Assembly (NCBI RefSeq): GCF_000621565.1
Contig: NZ_KK211305.1
Location: 342,258-406,257 of the forward strand
Source: Butyrivibrio sp. LB2008
GTDB taxonomy: Bacteria; Bacillota; Clostridia; Lachnospirales; Lachnospiraceae
Direction of reading: 5' to 3'
Length of the DNA: 64,000 nt
Below the pieces are notes generated by a model that did not search any database, had not been told where the DNA came from, and was given only the letters and a program-made list of their open reading frames with translations. Position 1 is the first letter of the stretch. Every line of letters starts with the position of its first letter. Shown piece after piece: positions 1 to 6,891 of this stretch. The translations under genes and the position numbers were made by a program.

Positions 1-1260
1 CTTACCGGAGTAAGGCAATGTGGAAAGACTTATATTGTAAATGAGTTTGCTCGTAAGAACTTTGAGAGCTATGTATATGTCAATTTTGAGTCGGATGAGA
101 CATTGGCGGCTATTTTTGATTATGACTTTGATGTTGACAGAATCATAAAGGAATTGGAACAACATTTTAAAATACAGATAACTCCGGGAAAAACTCTTAT
201 CTTTTTCGATGAGATTCAGGAATGCACGAGAGCGATCACATCGCTAAAATATTTTTGTGAGAAAAAGAGGGAACTGCATATAGTATGTGCAGGTTCATTG
301 CTTGGAGTTGCCTTAAAGAAGAAACAGATCTCATTTCCGGTAGGAAAAGTAAATCGTATTCAGCTTTATCCTATGAGTTTTAAAGAATTTATTATTGCAA
401 ACGGCAGAGCGGATTTAATAGATATTTTTAAAGAATGGCCGATTGATCGAGAGATTCCCAAGTTGTACACAGTTCCAATGGAAGAATTGCTTAAGGCATA
501 TTATATCGTTGGAGGTATGCCTGAAGTAGTGAATACCTGGATTGAGACACACGACTATAACGAAGTAATAGAGGTACAGAATGAAATATTAGATGATTAC
601 TCGGATGATTTTTCTAAGCATGCACCACTTACGGATGTACCTAAAATTCGTTGGATCTGGGATTCGGTTCCCGTGCAGTTGGCAAAAGAGAATAATAAAT
701 TTATTTTTTCTCATGTGAAGGAAGGAAAGCGCTCAGCAGAATTGGAGGATGCGTTACAGTGGCTGGTAGATGCAGGTTTGCTTGTTAAAGCAGAATTGGT
801 TGAGAAGCCGGAATTACCGTTGGAAGGTGCGGCTGATAAAACATATTTTAAGGTGTATATGTCTGATATCGGTTTGTTGCGAGCCAAATCCAAAGTATCT
901 GTGAATACGATATTGGAAGAGACAGATCTTTACGTCAGATATAAAGGTGCCTTTGCAGAAAATTATGTTTTAAATGAGCTTAAGTCGCTTGGAAAAGAGC
1001 CATTTTTCTGGCGTTCAGGAAATACGGCAGAAGTGGATTTTATTTATGAAGAAGAAAGTGAGATTGTTCCGGTAGAAGTAAAGGCGGCAGATAATACGCA
1101 AGCAAAGAGCTATAGGCAGTTTTGCAAGAAATATCAACCAAAGAAAGGATTGAAATTATCCCGGAAGAATATAGCCGAGAATTTGTGCGAATCTACTACA
1201 ACTTACAATATTCCCTTGTACTTGGAATGGAATATTGATAGTTATATCAAATATAATTGA
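1..1260 (+). CDS. DUF4143 / AAA ATPase, 5' truncated by window edge
   Basis: The reading frame is open from base 1, so the start lies outside the window; 419 codons are visible. Bases 7-30 encode a Walker A loop (GVRQCGKT). Around bases 190-225 lies a Walker B segment (LIFFDEIQEC), and near 490-530 the AYYIVGGMPE segment typical of the DUF4143 family. The C-terminus carries a PD-(D/E)XK-like signature (EVDF ... VEVKA, about bases 1030-1085), as in many members. The family is an ATPase fused to a nuclease-like domain with unclear biological role, often found in accessory DNA. A second, divergent member lies at 46317-47624. The gene ends directly at a hexamer microsatellite. Family assignment is secure; function is unknown. 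Confidence 0.9.
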   Translation, partial: LTGVRQCGKTYIVNEFARKNFESYVYVNFESDETLAAIFDYDFDVDRIIKELEQHFKIQITPGKTLIFFDEIQECTRAITSLKYFCEKKRELHIVCAGSLLGVALKKKQISFPVGKVNRIQLYPMSFKEFIIANGRADLIDIFKEWPIDREIPKLYTVPMEELLKAYYIVGGMPEVVNTWIETHDYNEVIEVQNEILDDYSDDFSKHAPLTDVPKIRWIWDSVPVQLAKENNKFIFSHVKEGKRSAELEDALQWLVDAGLLVKAELVEKPELPLEGAADKTYFKVYMSDIGLLRAKSKVSVNTILEETDLYVRYKGAFAENYVLNELKSLGKEPFFWRSGNTAEVDFIYEEESEIVPVEVKAADNTQAKSYRQFCKKYQPKKGLKLSRKNIAENLCESTTTYNIPLYLEWNIDSYIKYN

Positions 1261-1325
1261 TGGCGATGGCGATGGCGATGGCGATGGCGATGGCGATGGC
1301 GATGGCGATGGCGATGGCGATGGCG
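1259..1325. repeat. Perfect hexanucleotide microsatellite (GATGGC)n
   Basis: About eleven uninterrupted copies of GATGGC begin inside the stop codon of the upstream ATPase gene and end at 1325. No real gene covers the tract. Because the unit is six bases, copy-number change would not shift a reading frame but would change the distance between the ATPase gene and the next gene. Confidence 0.95.
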
Positions 1326-1457
1326 TAGGTGCAGGTGTAACTATAGTGAACTGCCGCTATTTTGTGTTTTGCAATTGCTATGAAGTATGATATTATGATT
1401 TGGCTAATTAGTTAATGAAGTAGATAAAGGGAATTACTCCCTGAGAATGAGGTTGTG

Positions 1458-2213
1458 ATGCTTAATCAGTTTTCAAGGACACAGTTGTTATATGGTGCAG
1501 ATTCTATGGCTAAGCTGCAGGCTTCCCGCGTTGCCGTTTTTGGAATAGGCGGAGTAGGCGGTTATGTGGTGGAAGCTCTTGTAAGGAGCGGAGTGGGCGC
1601 CATTGATCTTATAGATGATGACAAGGTGTGCCTCACAAATATAAATCGTCAGATACTTGCAACAAGGAAAACAGTCGGAAAGTACAAGGTGGACGTTGCG
1701 GAAGAGCGTATACATGAGATAAATCCCGACTGCGAAGTCAGAGGATATAAGACCTTTTTCCTTCCCGATACTCAGGATCAGTTTGATTTTACGGAATATG
1801 ATTACGTTGTTGATGCAATCGATACTGTTACGGGAAAGCTTGCAATAATAGAAAAATCAAGAGATGCAGGCGTGCCCGTTATATCATCAATGGGTGCCGG
1901 AAACAAAGTAAATGCGGCAATGTTCGAAGTGGCTGACATATATGAAACGTCAATTTGTCCGCTTGCCAAAGTTATGAGACGTGAATGCAGGAAAAGAGGT
2001 ATCGAATCTCTTAAGGTAGTATATTCTAAAGAAAAGCCGATAAGACCGTATGAGGATATGTCGATAAGTTGCAGACAGCACTGCATCTGCCCTCCTGGAA
2101 CAGCAAGAAAATGCACGGAGAGAAGAGATATCCCCGGATCGACTGCATTTGTTCCTTCAGTAGTGGGCTTGATCATCGCAGGTGAGATAATCAATGACAT
2201 CACAGGCAAATGA
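1458..2213 (+). CDS. tcdA: ThiF/TcdA-family E1-like enzyme (tRNA t6A dehydratase)
   Basis: A 251-residue protein with the nucleotide-binding loop FGIGGVGGYV near residues 29-38, then the acidic strand LIDDDKVCLTNINRQ, the classic E1/MoeB/ThiF adenylation fold. The overall form (short, N-terminal QFSRTQLLYG, no C-terminal rhodanese) fits TcdA (CsdL), which uses ATP to cyclise N6-threonylcarbamoyladenosine at tRNA position 37 to its ct6A form. I chose ATG 1458 rather than the GTG three bases upstream; an ATGAGG ribosome-binding stretch precedes it. No csdA/csdE partner is adjacent. Another ThiF-family substrate cannot be excluded, but TcdA is the best match. Confidence 0.85.
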   Translation: MLNQFSRTQLLYGADSMAKLQASRVAVFGIGGVGGYVVEALVRSGVGAIDLIDDDKVCLTNINRQILATRKTVGKYKVDVAEERIHEINPDCEVRGYKTFFLPDTQDQFDFTEYDYVVDAIDTVTGKLAIIEKSRDAGVPVISSMGAGNKVNAAMFEVADIYETSICPLAKVMRRECRKRGIESLKVVYSKEKPIRPYEDMSISCRQHCICPPGTARKCTERRDIPGSTAFVPSVVGLIIAGEIINDITGK

Positions 2214-2275
2214 TGCCATTTCCGGATTATTTTTAAAACCACATAAAAAGCATGACATCTTAAATGAAATTATGA

Positions 2276-2312
2276 ACTGTAGTAGAAGAAAAAAATCTAC
2301 TACAGTTTTTTT
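2276..2312 (+). terminator. Rho-independent terminator after tcdA
   Basis: A perfect 10-bp stem (ACTGTAGTAG, 2276-2285, with CTACTACAGT, 2297-2306) is followed by a run of seven T. It lies between tcdA (+) and the convergent MATE gene (-); the T run serves the plus strand. Confidence 0.85.
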
Positions 2313-2408
2313 GCGTAGAGCACTTAGCGAGGTATTTTACGAGCTTAGTGCGCTTATGAAAGGTGCGAAATATGACCAGGAAAATACATGTTGGAGAAAA
2401 CTCAGAGA

Positions 2409-3767
2409 TTAGTTTATAACCTTATTTGCTTTAAATTTCATGTAATACAAGTAATAGAAGAGGAACAGAACAGTAGTGGTTATCCATGTTATGGGATAGC
2501 TTGCCTCGATGGTCTCTATCTGTGGGAAGAAAGGAAATACTCCTTTTATCCATATAATCCTGAGGACGCATATTCCGCACAAAGTAATTATCATGGGGAT
2601 TATGGCTGTTCCCATTCCTCTAAGTGTTCCTGAGAAAATCTCTACTCCTAGGAAAGTAAAATAGAACGGAGCAAGGTAATGCATCATCTGGACGCCGATC
2701 ATAATGGTCTCGGGGCTGTCGGGGGTAAAGAGTGCAAGCAGTTCATATGCCCATATATAGAAGATAACGCTGATAGGAATAGTGAGAGACAGCGAGATTC
2801 CAAAGGCACATTTTGTGCTTTGCTTAACTCTGTCAAGTTTTCCTGCGCCGTAGTTCTGGCCTGAGAATGTTGTAACAGCGATTCCGAGCGAATTTACAGC
2901 CATCCAGAATATTGAATCGAGTTTACCGTATGCAGCCCATGCAGCTATGTAATTAAGGCCGAAACTGTTTATTGAAGTCTGTATGAGCAGGTTTGAAAAA
3001 GTGTACATTGTTGACTGTATGGCAGCCGGGAGACCTATGCTTATAATCTTAAGCAAAAGGCGCATATCGAAGCGTATTTTACTGAGCGTCAGTTTATATG
3101 AGTCGGTTGCTTTTGTGAGCAAATAGAGAACGATACATGCGCTTATGAGCTGGCATATTATTGTTGCGATAGCAGCACCTGCAACACCCATATCTAAATA
3201 ATAAACAAAGAGTATATCCAGAAAGATATTTATTAAGCAGCTTGCCATCAGAACATACAGTGGCCTCTTTGAGTCACCTACGGCTCTGAGTATTCCGGCG
3301 CCTATATTATATACAAAGTTAAATACCATTCCCATAAAGAATATGCGCAGATAAGTTACGGAAGAGTCGATGATGTCAGGGGCAGTATCCATGAGGATAA
3401 CAATACGCCTTGAAAAGGTATAGCCCAAATACGTAATAATAAGCCCACCGACGATCGCAAGGGCAATTGCGGTATGAACTGCCTTAGATACTTCTTCGTG
3501 GCGTCTGGCACCGTAGAATTGCGCTATGATGACCGTTGCACCCGATGATAGTCCCATAAAGATTCCTACAAAGATATTTACGATAATCGCAGAGGAACCA
3601 CCAACTGATGCAAGACCTTCGGGACCGAGCACGTTTCCTACGATCAATGTGTCCGATATATTATAAAGTTGCTGGAAAAAAGAGCCTAAGAGCAGCGTAA
3701 GAAAGTATATAAGCATACTTTTAAGAATAGGCCCGTTTATTATTGTGTTATCAATTTTTTTGTTCAT
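2409..3767 (-). CDS. MATE-family multidrug efflux transporter
   Basis: A 452-residue polytopic membrane protein with about twelve hydrophobic segments and the MATE N-terminal pattern FFQQLYNISDTLIVGNVLG followed by GLSSGATVIIAQFYGA. Length and internal two-fold repeat (second half from SIGLPAAIQS) fit the MatE family, which exports organic cations and drugs in exchange for Na+ or H+ across the cytoplasmic membrane. The gene is monocistronic, convergent with tcdA, and preceded upstream by a tRNA-Leu gene on the same strand. The substrate cannot be read from sequence. Confidence 0.9.
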   Translation of the reverse strand: MNKKIDNTIINGPILKSMLIYFLTLLLGSFFQQLYNISDTLIVGNVLGPEGLASVGGSSAIIVNIFVGIFMGLSSGATVIIAQFYGARRHEEVSKAVHTAIALAIVGGLIITYLGYTFSRRIVILMDTAPDIIDSSVTYLRIFFMGMVFNFVYNIGAGILRAVGDSKRPLYVLMASCLINIFLDILFVYYLDMGVAGAAIATIICQLISACIVLYLLTKATDSYKLTLSKIRFDMRLLLKIISIGLPAAIQSTMYTFSNLLIQTSINSFGLNYIAAWAAYGKLDSIFWMAVNSLGIAVTTFSGQNYGAGKLDRVKQSTKCAFGISLSLTIPISVIFYIWAYELLALFTPDSPETIMIGVQMMHYLAPFYFTFLGVEIFSGTLRGMGTAIIPMIITLCGICVLRIIWIKGVFPFFPQIETIEASYPITWITTTVLFLFYYLYYMKFKANKVIN

Positions 3768-3924
3768 GGCAGGTGTGTCCTTTGCAGAAATGATATTTAT
3801 GCTGTTATTATAACAGAATTACATTTTTTTATATTCTATATATCAGATACAAAAAAATAGAAAACAAAAACAGCAACCATGCGTCTAATGAAACAAATCG
3901 CATAATTGCTGGTTTTATTATTAC

Positions 3925-4005
3925 TGCGGATAAAGGGACTTGAACCCTTACGTCAAAGACACTAGAACCTAAATCTAGCGCGTCTGCCAATTCCGCCATA
4001 TCCGC
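3925..4005 (-). tRNA. tRNA-Leu (anticodon UAG)
   Basis: On the minus strand an 81-nt type II tRNA folds: acceptor GCGGATA/TATCCGC, anticodon stem CTAGA/TCTAG with loop TTTAGGT (anticodon TAG), a long variable arm (TGTCTTTGACG) and a T-loop TTCAAGT between AAGGG and CCCTT. The discriminator base is A, and CCA is not encoded. It decodes CUA and CUG-type leucine codons. Confidence 0.95.
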
Positions 4006-4072
4006 ACATATGTCAAAAAAGACAACAAGATGATTATACATATCTTGTATAAGCTTTGCAAGAGGAAATGGA

Positions 4073-4099
4073 AATCGCAGCCCGATATGAGCTGCGATT
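4073..4099 (-). terminator. Stem-loop downstream of the PBP operon
   Basis: AATCGCAGC (4073-4081) pairs with GCTGCGATT (4091-4099). It sits just past the stop codon of the downstream penicillin-binding protein gene on the minus strand. The following T content is weak, so this may be an imperfect terminator or an RNA 3'-end stabiliser. Confidence 0.5.
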
Positions 4100-4129
4100 A
4101 TCTATCTGATTACATTTTATTATTTTGGA

Positions 4130-6871
4130 TTAACCGCCATTGTTTTCGCCTTCAGGTTGCGGTTGTGGCTGTGGTTCGGGCTGCGGTTGTGGCTGAGGTT
4201 GCTGATCCCCCTGCCCGTCAGGCTGAGGTTGACCATCTTGTTGCTGGGCTTCCTGTTGCTGAGCTTCAAGCTGTCGCTGGATAGCATCTTGTCGTTCCAC
4301 TTCAGCCTGCTGGAATCCACCGTTATCCATAAATTCCTGCGTGTGATGACATTGTCCGATAGGAGCCGATCCGGCGTTATCAAAGCCTGATGCAATTGAA
4401 TCAAGTCTCTGAGGTCTTGATTCAATGTAGCCTGTATGATGGTAAGGGCATGTCGGTGCGGCAGGTTTATTGTCAATGTCGCATATCTCACCTACATAGT
4501 GCACATCGCAGTGCTCCATAGGAACGTTATCTGCGTCGAAGATTTCAGTCGTACCGGGACATCCCTCATTTTGTAAAAGACCGGATGATGCGCAAACAGT
4601 CTGAGTAACTATTCCTGCAGGTTGCTTGAAATGTGATTCGGGAAGATCTTCGTGGATTTTTTCCATCGCTTTTTTCCACATGGTCTTAGCAAGGTTCTTT
4701 TCAGGAGATGTGGTCAAATTTACGTTGTTGTCGAAACCTGCCCATGCGGTAGCAGTGTAGTAGTTTGTATAACCTGCAAACCAAACGTCTACGTATTTAG
4801 TGGTCGTACCTGTTTTACCGGCGATATCAAATTTACCGCCGCCGAAGTTTGTAGCTTTACCGGTACCGGGACCCTGTACAACGCCCTGCATGGCGCTTGT
4901 AAGGAGGTACGCAGATGTCTCTTTAAGAACACGTTTTGATTCGGGTTCTGTGTTATCGATAAGTATATTATTATCGTGGTCAAGAACACGCTGGAAGAAA
5001 TGAGGCTTATTATATATACCGCCGTTTGCTATTGCGGCATAAGCAGCATTAAGTTCGTAGTTATATACACCTTTTGTAAGACCACCGAGAGCAGTAGGCT
5101 GCTGAATATCGGTATTTCCTTTATCGTCATTTTCAACCAGTGTTGTAAATCCGGTATCGATAAGGTAATCGTAACCAACCTTAGGTGTAATGTATGTGAA
5201 TGCCTCAACGGTTATAACGTTAGCGGATTGTTCTATGGCCCATCTTACTGATTTAAGACCTTTGTATTCGGCACCCCAGTGGTTTTTAACAAGTGTGCGT
5301 TTTGCATCTGAGTAGTGGAACGGTGCATCAAGGAAGGTGCTCGCAAGCGAAAAATAACCCTGATCGATTCCGGGAGCAAAAGTTGAAAGAATCTTAAATG
5401 TTGAACCGGGCTGTCTTGGTGAACTTGTAGCTCTATTGAGTGTTCGGTTTGCAACTTTTTCGCCACGTCCTCCGATGATAGCAACTACCTGACCGGTGCT
5501 TTGGTCTTCAACGGTAAATGAAATCTGAGGCTGAGGAATATACTGGATTCTCTCGTCGTTTTCGCCTACGTAATCGCCGGCTTCTTCATCTATAACCGAT
5601 TCTTTAAATTTTGCAATGGCTTCATCAGCAGCTTCTTGAGATTTAAAAATCATTTTTTCTTTGCTACCCATGAAGTTACCAAGTGCAACACTACCGTAGT
5701 TGTTGACAGATCCGTCCTTGTGATGAACTGTCAGGGCGTAATCCGGATACAGCTTTGTTCCGTCAGGATAATTATCGGGATTGCTGAAAACCTCATCACA
5801 AATATCCTGAATATGTTTATCCTGAGATGAAATAATCTTAAGTCCTCCGGCATAAACTGCATCTTCAGCGTCCTCTCTGGACATTACCTTATCGCCCATG
5901 ATGCTTTCGTCGGAAAGAGAAGCTATAACATCATCGATTAGTGCATCTACAAAGTATGAATTAGGCTTTTTATTACTATTTTCCTGGGTTACGGTTGTAA
6001 TACGCTCATAAACATTGTCAGACATTGCATCATCGTAAGCGTTCTGATCGATATATCCTTGAGCAAGCATTTTGTTAAGGACAATATCTCTCTTTTCTTT
6101 ATTGTTTTCAGGATGTCTACGAGGGTCATATTTGCTGGGATTCTGTGTGATTCCGGCAATTACCGCACATTCAGAAAGCGTAAGATCCTGCACGTTTTTA
6201 CCAAAGTAGGTCTTTGCTGCAGCCTGAACACCATAGACACTTTGCCCTAAGGCAATGGTATTCATGTAGTTTAAAAGGATGTTTTCTTTGCTTTCTTTTT
6301 TTTCAAGTTCAACGGCAAGGAACTGTTCCTGGATCTTACGTTTAACCTTCTCAAGTTTGGATTCGTTTGTCCAGGTGTCCTTAAATACCGTGTTTTTGAT
6401 AAGCTGCTGTGTTATGGTACTTGCACCCTGTGACATGTCACCGGATGAGAGAGCTTTAAAACCGGCACGGATGATACCGTGGATATCGACACCGTTGTGT
6501 TCGTAGAAACGTTCATCCTCTACTGCAACAAAGGCATTGGTCATATTTGTCGGTATTTTTTCTTTGGGTACGGATACTCTGTTAGAGTCAGCGGCATCAA
6601 GTTTTGCTATTTCAGTGCCCTCTTTATCAACGACAAATGTAGAAAAACCTTTGGGAATAGCACGTAGCTCCAGCTCATCTGCCATATCATTTGCCTGATC
6701 TTTTATTCCCATGAACACACCGAATCCGGCGCTCATGCCTATGATCACAACTGCCAATATTCCTGAGATAAGAGAGTAGAAGCCGAAAAGGCCGAATTTT
6801 TTTCCCCATCTGTCGGCACCTGAGCTAAGCGCTTTAGCTTGAGACACGATACCTCTTTTTCCGTAATTCAT
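4130..6871 (-). CDS. Class A penicillin-binding protein (PBP1A family), copy 1
   Basis: A 913-residue bifunctional peptidoglycan synthase anchored by one N-terminal membrane segment (about residues 30-55). The GT51 glycosyltransferase domain shows VEDERFYEHNGVD (catalytic Glu) and GASTITQQLIKN. The transpeptidase domain shows the serine motif PGSTFK, SAN and KTGTT. After the transpeptidase comes a Cys/His-containing region (CASSG, CPGTTEIF, CHHTQEF), then a low-complexity tail of Q, P and E. The start is supported by GAGGTT upstream. The gene starts 20 bp after the stop of a closely similar PBP, so the pair forms an operon from tandem duplication. The tail presumably lies outside the membrane in the wall; its role is unknown. 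Confidence 0.95.
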   Translation of the reverse strand: MNYGKRGIVSQAKALSSGADRWGKKFGLFGFYSLISGILAVVIIGMSAGFGVFMGIKDQANDMADELELRAIPKGFSTFVVDKEGTEIAKLDAADSNRVSVPKEKIPTNMTNAFVAVEDERFYEHNGVDIHGIIRAGFKALSSGDMSQGASTITQQLIKNTVFKDTWTNESKLEKVKRKIQEQFLAVELEKKESKENILLNYMNTIALGQSVYGVQAAAKTYFGKNVQDLTLSECAVIAGITQNPSKYDPRRHPENNKEKRDIVLNKMLAQGYIDQNAYDDAMSDNVYERITTVTQENSNKKPNSYFVDALIDDVIASLSDESIMGDKVMSREDAEDAVYAGGLKIISSQDKHIQDICDEVFSNPDNYPDGTKLYPDYALTVHHKDGSVNNYGSVALGNFMGSKEKMIFKSQEAADEAIAKFKESVIDEEAGDYVGENDERIQYIPQPQISFTVEDQSTGQVVAIIGGRGEKVANRTLNRATSSPRQPGSTFKILSTFAPGIDQGYFSLASTFLDAPFHYSDAKRTLVKNHWGAEYKGLKSVRWAIEQSANVITVEAFTYITPKVGYDYLIDTGFTTLVENDDKGNTDIQQPTALGGLTKGVYNYELNAAYAAIANGGIYNKPHFFQRVLDHDNNILIDNTEPESKRVLKETSAYLLTSAMQGVVQGPGTGKATNFGGGKFDIAGKTGTTTKYVDVWFAGYTNYYTATAWAGFDNNVNLTTSPEKNLAKTMWKKAMEKIHEDLPESHFKQPAGIVTQTVCASSGLLQNEGCPGTTEIFDADNVPMEHCDVHYVGEICDIDNKPAAPTCPYHHTGYIESRPQRLDSIASGFDNAGSAPIGQCHHTQEFMDNGGFQQAEVERQDAIQRQLEAQQQEAQQQDGQPQPDGQGDQQPQPQPQPEPQPQPQPEGENNGG

Positions 6872-6891
6872 AAATAAACCTCGCTTTTTAT

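Noticed and set aside
1259..1325. Hexamer tract as coding sequence (Asp-Gly or Met-Ala repeats)
   Set aside because: It follows a stop codon and no frame through it has a start with a ribosome-binding site or a sensible continuation.
2194..2633. Two plus-strand ORFs after tcdA
   Set aside because: They cross the terminator at 2276-2312 or lie antisense to the MATE gene; not credible genes.
3829..4041. 70-residue minus-strand ORF containing MAELADALDLGSS
   Set aside because: It is the well-known false translation of a tRNA-Leu gene; the tRNA at 3925-4005 explains the sequence.
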